NCBI GenBank assembly: GCA_028274465.1
Contig: CM051458.1
Span: 106,273,522 to 106,337,521, forward strand
DNA from: Plantago ovata
Lineage: Eukaryota; Streptophyta; Magnoliopsida; Lamiales; Plantaginaceae
DNA: 64,000 nt
Direction of reading: 5' to 3'
Part shown: one piece after another, positions 14,001-27,228 of the stretch
Layout of the letters: every line of letters begins with the position of its first letter
Position numbering within the stretch: the first letter of the stretch is position 1
Program-made: the position numbers and the translations under genes
Notes under the pieces: model-generated
Told to the model about the DNA's origin: nothing
The model's input: the letters and a program-made list of their open reading frames with translations, nothing else
The model's database searches: none

Positions 14001-14097
14001 CTAACAGAAATCCTTCGTCACGAAGCTCGCGAAAGAATCCGGTAATGCCTCTCTCCTTGATGGATTTCATCGCGCTTCTCACAACCGCCGACGCCAT
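11090..14097 (-). CDS. NDUFA12: NADH dehydrogenase [ubiquinone] 1 alpha subcomplex subunit 12 (B17.2)
   Basis: An accessory subunit of mitochondrial complex I on the matrix side, needed for assembly or stability of the N-module region. Five exons on the minus strand: 14097-14006, 13687-13661, 12249-12158, 11432-11323 and 11245-11090, giving 158 residues, the family's usual length. Phases agree at every junction. Visible family signatures: the [17 protein letters not shown] start, [63 protein letters not shown], and [13 protein letters not shown] at the C terminus. Exon 2 is only 27 nt, so gene finders may skip it. Plus-strand ORFs around 11172-11570 are antisense shadows of exons 4 and 5. The coding sequence looks intact. 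Confidence 0.93.
12330..12440 (-). mobile_element. tRNA-derived SINE in NDUFA12 intron 2
   Basis: On the minus strand an A-box-like TAGTGGTAAGACG (12410-12422) is followed about 30 nt later by a B-box-like GTGTTCGATCACC (12371-12383), the internal Pol III promoter layout of plant Au-like SINEs. A purine-rich tail follows toward 12305. Ends and target duplication were not resolved, so the borders are approximate. Confidence 0.5.
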
Positions 14098-14141
14098 CTC
14101 TTCTACTCTCCTCCTCGAACGGAATGAATAAACCTGTTTTT

Positions 14142-14282
14142 CTTTCTATTCAGCCTTTTCCTTCTCACGATTTTTCCACGATGTGTTTTTTTTTTTTTAT
14201 TCAGCTTTTTCCTTTTCACGATTTTTACACGATGTGTTTTTCCTTTTATTCAGCCTTTTCCATTTCACAATTTTTATTGCGG
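14142..14282. repeat. three-copy tandem repeat just upstream of NDUFA12
   Basis: Units of about 50-55 bp start near 14142, 14197 and 14246. Each reads roughly TTATTCAG, a T/C-rich stretch, CACGATTTT, CACGATGTG, and a T run. The array begins 45 bp upstream of the NDUFA12 start codon, so it lies in the 5' UTR or core promoter. Confidence 0.65.
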
Positions 14283-14327
14283 CTTATCCCTCCCAACCGT
14301 CCACCACCTTTTGGGCTAATTCGAATA

Positions 14328-14545
14328 TGATACCTATTGTAACACTATGTACCGATCAGGCGTCCACCCCTTTGGGTTTTGGCTAGTTCAGTTATGATAT
14401 CAATTATAACACTTGGTCCCGACCAAACGTCCACCTCTTGTGGTTGTGGGTTTTAGGCTTATTTGGCTATGATACCAATCGTAGCACCCTGTCCCGACCA
14501 ATCGTCCACCCCGTGTGATTTTTTGGCTAGTCTGCATGTGATACA
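14328..14545. repeat. three-copy tandem repeat, about 70-76 bp period
   Basis: Each unit carries ATGATACCAAT-like sequence, then TAACAC, then CCCGACCAA, then CGTCCACC, then a G/T-rich segment with TTTTGGCT. The units are diverged. Minus-strand ORFs reading ITRGGRLVGT and TTRGGRLVGT reflect this periodicity rather than a gene. Confidence 0.65.
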
Positions 14546-16053
14546 ATTTTTGTAGAACTAATGACCTTTTTGGATGACATGTTACTCCTGGACTGCTCTC
14601 TGGGATGATATGACCATCATAAAATTGTTTCAAAACAAGCACAATATAAAATTGTTCCAAACAAGCACAATTAACTCTACAGTTCTTTTGGATAGATTCC
14701 CAAAAATAAATGTACACCTTGTTGGTACGAGTATCGTTCTCAACACTTTAAGTTCTACGAAATATTGAGGGCGTTACAATTATTATATTTCTCATAATAA
14801 AGAAATATTATATTTATTGGGACCCACAGGTTGTAATTCTAAACATGGGACAATCTCAGAATATCATATTGTATCATAATTTTTTATATGTCCCGTGAGT
14901 AGTTACCACACGCATGTGTTTTTTTCCATTAAATTGAAAATATACATAATTAAACAATATTATAATAAAATACATAAATTATACATAATCAATATAAAAT
15001 ATACTTGAGCATAGACTTTAGAGTACAAAAATCAATTTTACCCATATATTAAGCCTGAAAGCTGAATACAAAAAATAATGTTAAATTATACAACATAAAT
15101 ATATAATAAAAATGTATTATTAAATTGTACTTCATTTAAATTTTTAATACAATTTTACTATTTACTATTTTTGTATTACGTGTATTTTATAACTAATTTA
15201 TAATTAAAGTTAGTTAAAATTTAAATTCATGAATTAATTAGTTACAAGGATTTAAGTACTTCAAAAGGCTTCACATTTAAAAATGTTGGATTCTTAAGGA
15301 TTCGACTCATATGAATCATAAATTATAGCAAAAATAATTTACTAATTCTAAATTATATCATAGTGAACAAATACTTTATGAAGTGATATTATAATATTAT
15401 TTGACTATATAATTTAATTGATATGTTAGCCCAGTTGGTTATCAACCACCTAGTTTTTATTTATTTTGTATTTTTACGTTTTAGGCTACAGGCTACCGTC
15501 CCAACTGTTAGGTAGTAACCGTTCCTTTTCTATTTAGGTTCTCTCCTTGGTGTTCTGTAATTCGAGGGTCCTCTTTAAGGATCATTAATCTCATTTATTA
15601 TGTGGTTGAGTTCAAAACAATTAAGGTGAGTGTTACCGTATAATTATTTGCGAATACTTATAAGGTTCAATAAATATATGCTTACTTTACTGTTGTTTTT
15701 GTTGTATGATTTCGCTATATAAGTCCTATGTACGATTCTCTATTAAGTTCTAAATCTTCTGCAGATTTTATACTCGGTTTCTGAGCACTGATTTCTGTTT
15801 ATGTTTTTTCTCGGTTTTTCGAGCACATTTTTCTATTTTATTTTTCTCTCGGTTTTCTGAGCACTGTTTTGTTTGATCCGTCGATTAGGATTACGAGTAG
15901 GTAAACCTGGGTAGTAGAGGCTATCTAGTTTAATTATGTGTTTTCTTAGTCAAATCCCACCTAATGCGAACCAGAAGGCCCCGAGGTCTTGTTGGGTCGT
16001 AGGATCTACCCTATACGTGGGCGTTCTACTGTCTAAAGTTGATCACTCTAGTC
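14546..16053. other. gene-free AT-rich stretch
   Basis: No gene seen. From 14800 to 15440 it is very AT-rich. At about 15765-15870 a short motif close to CTCGGTTTTCTGAGCAC occurs three times. The stretch 15425-16053 looks repeat-derived (TAGCCCAGTTGGTTATCAACC near 15427), but I could not assign it. Confidence 0.5.
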
Positions 16054-16058
16054 TAGGG

Positions 16059-17333
16059 TGTTGGAACTTGGTGTTCACACGGGGAATATGAGAGTAAGAA
16101 GATGAAACAAGAGAGCTAGAGTGATAACAAAATAGACTTGTACATTAACATTGCTGAATATTACAATAAAGGAATTTACACAATAAACTTCCCTGAATTT
16201 GGTACAGCAGCATGCTCGTCCTTGGGTACGCCATAGGAACATAACGAGTCACAGACAGATTGGAATCTAAAGCCATGACAATCTCCAGGTCTTCAAACAA
16301 CTCCAAAATGGTGATGTACAACAAGAAATGGTGGGTAGAGTCGATGGTTGGACCATCTCTCCTTAAGACAAATACTTGCCCCGCTCATGGTGCTTACGGA
16401 ATTATGGCAATCTGTCTCCCAGGATAAAACTACTCTAAGACAACTAAGGAGCACTCCAATAGTCGAATCTGGCGAACTTAATTTTAGTATGATTGAGTGC
16501 AAAGAGAGCAAATGAGGGAGAAGAAGAAGTATTGCTTGTGTTTTCTGGTGTATTCATGAGATGAGGTTCATCATCTATCTATACTTCTTTAATGTCCTTT
16601 CCGAAGTGTTACAACCCTTCCAAGAGTGTACAAACCTTCATTCAACAGTCACAATGTCGAATGGATAACAACCATACACGTTAGGGATGCAACCTTTCGT
16701 GAAATCGAAAATCCGCCAAAAAACTGAACAGGTGCGTACCAGTTCGCAATGCTGCAACATTGTTTTCTATCGCTGCTGCAAAACCTTTTGCAGAGAGTGA
16801 GTTAGGAACCGTAATGCTGTAGCATTCATTTCATAATGCTGCAGCGATGTAGCATTCATTTCATAATGCTGCAGCGACGTTTACTTGATATCAATGCTGC
16901 ATCGACGTTTACTTGATATCAATGCTGCAGCGTTCTATACAACAATGCTGCAACGAAGCTTTACAGTAACTTTCCAGTAAGCTTCTTCAATATCAATGTT
17001 GCAACAAACATTTAACTTTGCTGCTTCAAGAGTTCCTTTTCTAAAACCATGGATTTTCAAGTGATTTTCGATATAAGCTTGCTCTTTAATTCGAATTTTA
17101 GCACAGTGGATCCAACTGTATTTAAATGACTTAAATCATCCATGTATTGATCAAACACTATGTGCATTAATCACCTTTCACCACACGAGATTTTAGTGAC
17201 TTACGCTTTAGTGACATCCATTTCAACAAATGGAAATATACGAACATAGAAAGCTCGTTTCTAACGTGTTGGGCCCAAACGACCAATACATCGAACAATT
17301 GAAAGCTCATTCGTTTCACTAAAATTCCCAACA
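16059..17333. mobile_element. solo LTR of an LTR retrotransposon (fossil)
   Basis: A 1275-bp unit beginning TGTTGG and ending CCAACA, flanked by a perfect 5-bp duplication TAGGG (16054-16058 and 17334-17338). No internal region, primer site or second LTR is present, as expected after LTR-LTR recombination. Short internal repeats of AATGCTGCAGCG lie at about 16740-16960. The short TGTTGG/CCAACA ends would suit a Ty1/copia-type family, but the superfamily cannot be proved from an LTR alone. Intact ends and duplication suggest a moderate age. Confidence 0.72.
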
Positions 17334-19683
17334 TAGGGGAGTTATAAGAGCTGCTGGGAGTAGGAGTAATAAGGCGGTACGGCGTTGTTTTTATCAAAAT
17401 ACTAAGACACGGTTATAATTTTCACAAAATAATATGAATTCGTAAATTATTATTTTGGGGTGTGATTTTGTTTAAGGTCTAACATTTCAATTGCGACATG
17501 GAGGTAGTAGTACCCGGAGATGGAGAAATGGAGGGAGGGCAGGCTACTAGGCTGGCACATTGTAATTTCAATGTTACCCCTCTCGTCTCTAAAAGCTGCT
17601 TAAATTTCAATCCATGTTTTCCCCCTCTAAAATCCCCACCCAATACCGTACACACTGAATTCAGTAGCTTTCTCAGCTTCGTTTTGACGCCAGGGCTAAG
17701 TGTTTTTCTTTCGGGTAGGTTTGTTGATCTCCACTTTCTCCCATGGCGGCCCAGAAGCTCCTAGACGTCTCTCAGCCGATTGATTGATGTTCCTCTCCTC
17801 GATGCTACCAGTTTCTATGGAACCGGATCCAACCAGAAGGTCTCAACCGTGTTCCATTCATATCAATCCTCCATCCTTTCAGTTTTGCTATGATATCATG
17901 CTACTGTTCTGAATGAATTTATTAGTTACATTGTGCAATATCGTTTTACTTCTTATATTATTGGCACTGGTAGTTTTTTAATGGACTCGCTGTATGTTAC
18001 AGGAGTATATATGCTTGAATTACGACTGTGTGTTAGACCATAGTATGTGTTTATGATTAATCTCAATTGCTCATGGTGTATACTATGTGTAAATGTTTGT
18101 TGGCTCTTACATTAGTCTTATCTACACGCCATGGATGCTACAAGTGTACCACCTATGAACATGGTCTTTGTTGTTTGTGCTCATGTGTTAGGTTACTTGG
18201 ATAAACCACCTTAAGGTTTTACTTTTGCTCTTGACTTGTGAATTAGGTTCCCTAAAGTTAGGATTTGTTCTCTATTCTCGGTAAGTTTTAGAGTTTTCAA
18301 CATATAATCTCGCTATGAGTGTAATCTTTGTAAATCAAGTCATGTGTCTACAGGGAATAATAAATGGTTTCTAAAATGATCATCATATATTTACCAATTA
18401 ATTATCCGTGTTCCATATATTATTGACAATGTCAGTTATAGGCTTGAACCTCAAAGTCTAAATCCTCTGTCTAGGTCAGGTAGTGGATAGAGCGTAACAG
18501 ATTAGTTTCTTCATTTCGCCTCAATCATGAAATTGACCAATAAAGTTTCCCAAACTGCTACTCACAAATTTTCACTTTTAAATAATTCTGAAAAATCCAA
18601 AATTCAAGTTCCAACCCTGACCAAGTGGGGTGTTCACAGTTCGTGGTTGATGTCCCTCCTTCATTGGCATGGATTTCATGATTATCTGGTGCCTTGCATT
18701 TGATATTTATTCAACTTTAACATCTTGACTAAACTTGGAAAAGAAAGTGTCCCCTGCTGTTGACTTTGTTTAACATTTGACTAAACTTGGAGAAAAAAGT
18801 GTCCTCTGCCATTGTTGTAACACATGTGAACCAATACTTGAGAAATCCAACATACTGGCGTTAAACATGTCTATGTGTGTCGTCTGAGTTGCATGAACCA
18901 AGAAATCATGAAGAGGTTCTCATTGTTGAGGATGAAAATGGGAATATAGTTCGTGAAACAATGAAAGACAATGATGTTCTTGTGCAGTATAAGGTATTCA
19001 GATTTTATACGAGCCTTTAATAGCTAATGCAATTCTCTTGGTTTGATCTTGGAGTTTGGTTAGCTTTGACTCATACTAAATTTTGGATCTCTTACATACT
19101 TACAGATAATGAGAGAAACACTGATCTACTTGATCACAAGGACACTGAAACGCAGGTTTTCTGTATATATGTTCTAGCCTATTCATATGTTCATCTGAAA
19201 CATGCATTGTTGTTCATTCCTAGTCCTTAGATAGCCTGTGCAAAGTTTCTGAGGTAAATAGCTCAATGTGATATGTAACAAAGTCCATGAGTAAGTTATA
19301 GACCTGGTTCATGTAAGAGAACCTACCGTGTGACTGATGCTGATCCTTTGAAGTCATTGGTTGATGCATTAAATTCCTCATCTGCTTGATACTTGATCTT
19401 ATTATTTTATATAAAGTAATACCGTAAGCCGCGCAAAAGGTCTCCGACTCTTTTTTTAGGTTGCTGGTTATCTGGAGTTTTACATGTTTTCTCCACATCT
19501 ATATAGAACCAAGCCACTTTACACAAGCCTATTCAGTGCCATTATAAGTGGTCAATCCTGTCTAAGAGATGATCTTCATAATTAAAAAAGTTGCTCTAGG
19601 AAGCTGATTACCATTTGAAATAATCCTCCATAGCAATCACCCTTGATGGGGTCCAAATGAAGAATTTATACTTCTAGAAAAAT

Positions 19684-19820
19684 CCCATTCCTTTACAATG
19701 ATTTTTTTTTTTTTTTTTGGAATTATAATGGAACTCAATAAAAACTCTAACCCCATTCCTTTACAATGATTTTTTTTTTTTTTTTGAATTATAATGGAAC
19801 TCAATAAAAACTCTAACCCA
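19684..19820. repeat. 67-bp tandem duplication in an XPO1 pseudogene intron
   Basis: Two almost identical units, each with CCCATTCCTTTACAATGA, a T run, and AATTATAATGGAACTCAA, begin near 19684 and 19751. They differ mainly in T-run length, so the duplication looks recent. Confidence 0.7.
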
Positions 19821-20624
19821 ATTCCGGGTAATCTGATTCTCTTATAAGCATAATTATGCTTCATGTTATTCTGTATTCTATTGCATATTGTTTATTCAAA
19901 TAGATTAACAGATACAGGCCTTATGATTACTAAGCCTTTTCAGTTAAATATTTCAAACTGCAAACTCAATCCTAAGATTATGCAGATGCTAGAGAAATTA
20001 CAGAATCGGATGAATGGAGAGGATTGGACTTGGAACAACCTGAATACGTTATGTTGGGCAATTGGATCTGTATCTGGCTCGATGGTGGTGGAGCAGGTAC
20101 TTTTATCTGTGTGTATCTGCTTGCTGCATATGACTTGTGTTTTTATTAATTATCTCCACTTCATACGGGGAATATTTATTTTCTCATCGAATTTCTTTTA
20201 TATCTATTTACTTTATGCTTCATCTATACTGTTCATACCTTTTTATATGGTACAAAATAAATATGTTGTTTGACCAATTAATCCAGGATGTATATATATA
20301 GCAAACACACTAGTTCTTATCTGTATGAAGGAATTGCTTAAGTTGAAAACGGTATCCAAGTTTGATTGTTTCGTCCCTTTATTCATCTTCATGGTTTTGT
20401 ATTTTCATTTCTGTGGGAACAATCCATGCTTTGGTGTAATGCACATCGAAACAAACCCTTTGCCATACCAGTTACTTCCATTAAAGCATAAATGGTGAAG
20501 TAGGAGTCATAAGTCTAGAGCTTAGATAGTTAGATTATGTGATGTTAGTTATGCATTCAATGTTCCAAGGGACACTCTTAAGTGATAAAACACCTGGAAT
20601 TGGAGCAAGAGGTAATGGTTGAGA

Positions 20625-20628
<4 letters not shown>

Positions 20629-20655
<27 letters not shown>

Positions 20656-21400
20656 GAAAGATAATATGATATGATATATTATTAATGGGAGAAAATACAT
20701 GGTAAGTGTATTACAGCAACTCAGACAGACAAGATACTAGACTACTACAATCTGGCAAAGGGTTACTTGCAGCCCCATTGAAGCTGCAAAGTAACAACCC
20801 AGAAAATTACTGAGGAATTTCCAATCCAAGCCAAAAACATCTATTGTTTGTCTCTATTCAAATGCTCCTAAAAATGCAACCTGGGATAAGATTCCACAAT
20901 GTCTTTTTATCTTTATCTTTCAAATTCCTTCTCCACGCTCTCAGCAAATCTACCACTTTGCTAGATATTGACGAAGACAAATTGCAAATCCCCAATGTTG
21001 AGTCCCACAAGATCCTAGCCATTTTACAACGAAGAAACTAGTGGTTAATGGATTCTCCATCCGCTTTACACATGAAACACCACTCCAATACATACATATC
21101 ACGTTGCTGTAAATTATCAATGGTTAAAACCTTTCCCAACGCCACCGTCCATGAAAAGAATACCACCCGAGGGAGTATTTGACTTCTCCAAATAACTTCT
21201 AATGAGAAGTCTAATGCTAAGGACGGCCCTAATAAAGTAATTCTTTACCGAGAACACCCCATCTTTTAATAGAGACCATCTGCATTCATCTTTACTGAGA
21301 ACACCCCTTGTCTGAAATGAGCTCCATATAAATAGCACATCATGTCATCAAATAACTCAACTTCCTATCACATAAATCCCTTCGAAAAGATACATTCCAA
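20629..21400 (-). mobile_element. 5'-truncated L1-type LINE, 3' end
   Basis: Read on the minus strand, the piece ends in a long A run (T run on plus, from 20629). It encodes the C-terminal part of a plant LINE ORF2: a segment reading DECRWSLLKDGVFSVKNYF and, further on, a zf-RVT-type segment with LTIDNLQQRDM, CFMCKADGESINH and ARILWDSTLG. Reading frames are interrupted and no reverse transcriptase core is present. The insertion lies in an intron of the XPO1 pseudogene. The upstream border near 21400 is approximate and no target duplication was found. Confidence 0.72.
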
Positions 21401-24400
21401 AAAATGCAGGCATTGTTCATCTCCATCAGCATTCATCTTCAAAGGAGTTTGGGTGTGTTTGTCTGACCTATCAAATGAAATTGTAATGTTGAAGTTTGTT
21501 TATACATCTATACTTTATGCTGTTAACATAAAAGTGGTCATATTACTTTATTAGTCTAAAAGTATTATTTTCCATTTTTATTCATAACCTTTTTCTTTGG
21601 CAGGAAAATAGGTTCCTACCTAGTTGTGGTCATTCATGATTTATTGAATCTCTGTGAAGCCACAAAAGGAAAGGACAATAAAGCTGTTATTGCCAGTAAT
21701 ATAATGTGAGGATCATGGAACTGTGTTATTATCGATTAATTCTTAACATAAAATAATGATGCTTTATGACTGTTGCGGGGTGTATAACCTGTACCTACAA
21801 CATAATCCTTATTTTGTGATTTTTGTCGTTCTCTGTGGGCGACATGATAATTTGATCATGTGGTTCATTTGCCAAAAAATCCCTATAAGTTCTGTATTGT
21901 TTGGTGTGAAGGTATGTGGTTGGACAGTACCCAAGATTTTTAAGAGCTCACTGGAAATTTTTAAAAGACTGTTGTGCACAAGTTGTTTGAGTTTATGCAC
22001 GAAACACATCAAGGAGTTCAGGTTAAAACACATTTTATGGTTCTTGAATTATTAATGATGAAGGATGCATGTTTTATATTGGAAGAGAGTTTTATGTCTA
22101 TTGTCTAAACATATCTATGTTATTCTTATTTCGACCTGGGTTTTAGCTGTTGTTTGGCTAGATAAGATTGTTTATGTTCAATTTAGTGTATTTTCTATTG
22201 CTTGCCTGATGATGTACCTTTTCTATACTTATCTGTAGGACATGGCGAGTGATACATTTCTGAAAATTGTTCAAAAGTGCAAGCGTAAATTCGTTCTTGT
22301 ACAGGTTATTGTCTACTTGATCATTGCCTGCAGTGATAAATTTAATTTATGAAGGAAGATATGATTTCTAGAAGGGAAAAAGGAAAAAATGGCAAGTAGT
22401 TTACTGTGACTGTCATTCCGTTACTTCAGGTTGGAGAACATGAGCCATTTGTGTCCAAACTTTTAACAACTCTTGTGACAAGTATTGTTGATCTTCAGCC
22501 TCATCACATTCACATCTTTTATGAATCTGTAAGCCCTCTTTATATCATGTTGATATATAAATGAATCTACTTTTAACAACTTGTTTTACAACTATTACCT
22601 GAAGAATAGAATCTAAAATATATTGGGAGGCCTACACAATACTATTAACATTATTAAAAGACTTGTGTCATTCTGAATCTTACATTATATATTTCAGGTC
22701 AGTCAAATGATTCAAGCTGAGTCTGATCCATACAAGCGAGAGGAGTATATAAGAAGATTAATGGAGCTTCCAAATCAGGCAAGTTTGTTAGTAATTTCTA
22801 TCTTCACCTTCATATTTATTTATGTCGACACCCGTATGGCTTTCTGCTGTCACTAATGGATGCTCTGCTGCAGAAATGGAGTGAAATTATTGGACAGGCA
22901 CATCATTGTGCTGAGTACTTGAAAGACCCAGATGTCATAAGGACAGTGCTTAATATATTGCAGGTCTGTTTTCTGGTGAATCATGCATTTTAAATTTTAC
23001 TACTTCAATATCAAATTTATATTGGATTTGAAGATAAAAATGTAATGCACGTGTTGCATCTATGCTCATGAGACAAGACAGATAAGTGTTTTACTTCTCC
23101 CAAAGTTATCAAATCTGTTTAGCTATTTTGTTCCGCGGAAGTATTACATCACACAAACAGACATAGACAAAGACAAGCCAGTCCTGTTTAATGTCCTAGT
23201 TTTAACATGAAGTGCAGCTAATACATATGATATCATTAAGGCCGTAAACAAAAAAATTCCCAAAAAAATTGATGGCTATTCTTCACTAGAAAAGATCAAC
23301 TCTGTGTAAGCAAAGTTTAGTTAGAGATATCGGAAGTCCTCTCTAGTATACTCCTGTTGTTTTGACAAAAGATGAAAAAAATTCTGCACATTACTTGTTG
23401 CTTGCTTATTGGATACGGCTTCAAGGTATCTGGTTTACATTTACTTAATTGTAGCATGACCCGCGTATTTTATTTGCAGGAATGTTATTTAAAGCATGTT
23501 CTCGTGTTTAATCCCCTTCCTAAAACGGTGATGGAAATCAAGATTGTTAGTAGATGATTGTATAATGATATGGCATAAGCGAAAAAACTTTGTTGCTTTG
23601 CGTTTTTGTCTGGTCTGATTATACTGAAAGAATTAGGTCTGAAGATTTGCAGTTGTCAATGCTTTCCTCCGTGAACATATTGCTTTGTCTTGAAATGTGA
23701 CTTGATCTACCAACTTGCTTAAATTTATTGAGAGAAAATGTTTTGTTGTTGTGATGTTGGACGTGCTAGCCAATCAAATTTGTTCATGACAAAATTCTAA
23801 TTTATACCAGTCCTTTCCTTCCATATATGATTTGGAACAGCGTTGCTCTTGAATACTGTTCACTTTTCAAAACTTAGTTCTTTACACTCGTCTTTCATGT
23901 TTGTTCTTACTTGCGTATGTTGATGCATTCTGATTCGTCCAGACAAATACCAGTGCTGCAACATCTCTTGGAACATACTTCCTGCCTCAGATTTCTGTTA
24001 TCTTTTTGGACATGCTCAATGTATACAGGTTCGCTTAAGCTGTATACAGGTTCGTCCAGATTTATATTGCCAGAGTCACCACATTTGTGGTTTGCTTAAG
24101 CTGTGCATGACAGTGTTTAATGATTTAATCAAGCTTCTGTTTCCAATCTACAGAATGTACAGTGAGTTAATATCCACCAGTACTGCCCAAGGAGGACCCT
24201 ATGCTTCAAAGTCATCTTTTGTGAAACTCTTACGGTAAGTTCCAGATGCTCTTCTGTTTAGTTATCTAGAGATTGTTAGTAATATATAATCGGCCACGTA
24301 TTTCAACAAGAGGGAGACATTAAAGCTCATAACGACTTTTCTGGACAAGGCTGAAAATCAACCACATATAGGCAAACAGTTTGTGCCTCCAATGATGGAC

Positions 24401-27228
24401 CCTGTGCTTGGTGACTATGCCCGTAACTTACCTGATGCAAGGGAGTCAGAAGTTCTCGCTCTGTTTGCCACAATAATAAATAAGTACGTTTTCTCTTAAA
24501 TTATGGCTGTTCGTACTGTTTGATTATTATGTTCTCCTTATAAGCCCATTTGCATGTGGAGTCTCTATTAAGCACCAAGTTATTCTAGTCATTTTCTTTC
24601 GCTGTTCGCATTTACAGGGTACCTTTCAAGTTTAACTGTACAGCAAAAAGTGACCTAATAGATTATTATTTATCACAAGTTACCAAGAAAATGGACTGTC
24701 ATGTAAATTACCATGATTCTTTGCTGGATGCTTATGTATATTTTTCATATTCTGCTTTTGCAAATAATTTACTTGGCTGCTTGGTATCTAGGTTTAGGAG
24801 CGCAATGATAGAAGATGTTCCTTGGATTTTTGAGGCCATTTTCCAGTGTACTCTAGAGGTTGGTGGATTTTTGGTTGATAATTATCATGATTATCCAGTT
24901 CCTTTCACCTGTCTAAAAGTATTTGACATGGGAGCGTTTGGTTGTAGGGAAAAAGCTTGTTGTGGACTTTATTTATTTATTCATTTTAATTTTTTTGGGG
25001 GGTGGGGGGATGTGGTTTTCTTTTTCCTTATTCTTTAATAATGAGGCAGGTCATGGTGTTCTGACCCAAAACATGTATTGAAGGACTACCTACCTACATT
25101 TTCAACTTAAATTTTACTCAAGTATATACAGAGACGAGAGACCATGTCATCTTATATTTTTAAGCTTTGCAATGTTTTACAATGAACAAATATTATTGTA
25201 AGTCTAAAAATTCTATCTCTTAGCAGTGTTCAAAATGTTAGGGCATGGGTGCATCATTCATCTCCTCAAAATCTAGTAAATATCCATTCTTGGTCATACA
25301 ACTTCTGATTCACTTCAACTATCGTGTTTATCACTTGTAAGAGAACTATGAATAAATGTGATGCCAACATGCCCATAAAAAGCTTAGTAATTAAAAGACT
25401 AAACAAATTGATCTATTTGTGAAACGAAAAACAGAAAGTTCCTCAGGAATGAGTTCAAAATTCACCATACACAACACAAGTTCTTAAAGCTATGCCCATT
25501 CAAATTACTCCTCAATTCTGGTCCTTTTGTAAATTTTCAGGATAAATTAGTTAGTATTGGGAGTATACTATTAGCTATGGCTACACCAACCTCCTGTTTG
25601 CCACATACTAAGTGGTTGGTGCATTAATCTCATGCAGTTGATTTTAACATGGCTTTCTGTTCCCATCACCAGACTTTTTAAGTAAGTAGGCCTGCAACTA
25701 AATCCTGGGGTAGATCAATAATCCTGGTAAAGAAGGGATTGCAGTTAGTTGTAACATGGGCATTACTTATGCTTTAGTTGAATTTCGGGGTGGTCTTAGT
25801 AAAAAAATTTTGGTGCCTTATTTTAACCAACTTCTAAATTTCGTCATTTGAGCATCATATTTGTGAATTTATACTAGAAATTCCATAGTTCTACTTTTTT
25901 TACTTAAATATTGGTTGAATTACAGATGATAACCAAGAACTTTGAAGACTATCCTGAGTATCGACTTAAGTTCTTATCTTTTTAAAGCCATCACGAAATA
26001 TTGCTTTCCTGCTTTGATCCAGTTATCCAGTGAGGTTTGTAGCATACTTTACGTCCAAGATCCGTTTCACTCTGCATAGCTGAATATAATTTTTCGTGCT
26101 GTTATCGTCAAAGATCAGCAACTGAAACATGTCATGGATTCCATCATTTGGGCTTTCCGGCATACTGAAAGAAATATTGCGGAGACAGGACTGAACCTGT
26201 TATTGGAGATGCTGAGAAAATTTCAGGTCTGTTTTAGTTTGGTTTTTACTATTATTAAATATTATCAATATGGCTTACAGTTTGACGATGCTGGAATTGC
26301 AGGCTTCTGAGTTTGGCAACCAGTTCTTCAGAACTTATTTTGTAACAATTGAGCAAGAAATATTTGCGGTCTTGACTGACACCTTCCATAAGCAGGGTTT
26401 TAAATTGCACTTACTGGTGCTGCAGCAGTTATTTTGCCTGGTAATATGCATTGTATTTGTATTGTCCATTTTTGTTTCCCACTCTAGCACTTGGCATTTC
26501 TACATTGTACTGCAAATTGACTTGTAAAACGCTGGCGTCTCTATGAATGCTCCCTTGTTTATGATTTACTTTGCATTATTGTATTTGAACCTTGATGTTA
26601 TTAACAAGTGTGGTTGCAGCTGGAATGTACTGCCTCGACTGAGCCTCTCTGGGACGAAGCAACAGTCACATATCCTTATCCAAATAATAGAGTAGCACAT
26701 TTGTTCGTGAGCACACGATTAAGCTTCTGAGTTCATCCTTCCCCAACATGTCAACAGCTGAGGTGTAGAACCATGATGTAATTTGGATGCATTATTTACT
26801 GAGAGTGGGAACGAAATATTAAACTATTTTCGGGATTTGTTCAGGTTACTCGGTTTGTAACTGGACTTTTTGAGTCAAGAGATGATCATTACTCATTCAA
26901 AGACCACATACAAGACTTTCTTGTTCAGTCAAAAGAATTTCCTGCTCAGGTAAAAGGTACTCGCAGAGTATAATATAATGGTCGATGACATTTGCTTCCT
27001 TAAATATCCATGGCGGCGGTTGTTCAATGTTACTAAGTAGGCAGTGGAAAGAATTGCAATCTGCGTATTGTCAGTTGTGCCGATTTTCAAATATTCATCT
27101 GGTTTTGTGATGCAGGACAACAAAGATCTATATGCTGAGGAAGCTGCTGCACAGAGCGACAGCGTATACTATCAATCCCAGGGCTTATTGCTCCTAATGA
27201 GATTCTAGATGATATGGTGGACTCTTAA

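Larger units (their letters stand above)
17743..27228 (+). pseudogene. XPO1: decayed exportin-1 (XPO1/CRM1) gene, unprocessed
   Basis: Exportin-1 is the Ran-dependent receptor for leucine-rich nuclear export signals. This copy keeps introns. Exon 1 is 17743-17839 (MAAQKLLDVSQPID). Sequence for roughly residues 35-410 of the family is absent. Exons resume at 18910-18993, 19106-19155, 19986-20096, 21604-21705, 21912-22021, 22239-22304, 22430-22528, 22698-22778, 22874-22963, 23943-24028, 24154-24234, about 24311-24483, 24792-24858, 25926 to about 26033, then to about 27228. Recognisable pieces include [29 protein letters not shown] (the region with the NES-groove cysteine), LGDYARNLPDARESEV and KDLYAEEAAAQ. 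Damage includes a 4-bp ATTG duplication in exon 1, frame changes in the exons at 19106, 21604, 21912, 25926, 26620 and 27116, and the internal deletion. One intron has a GC donor (22779). A LINE lies in the intron after 20096. It cannot make exportin-1. Confidence 0.93.

Noticed and set aside
19863-20273. 136-codon ORF taken as a separate gene
   Set aside because: It is one XPO1 pseudogene exon read through both flanking introns.
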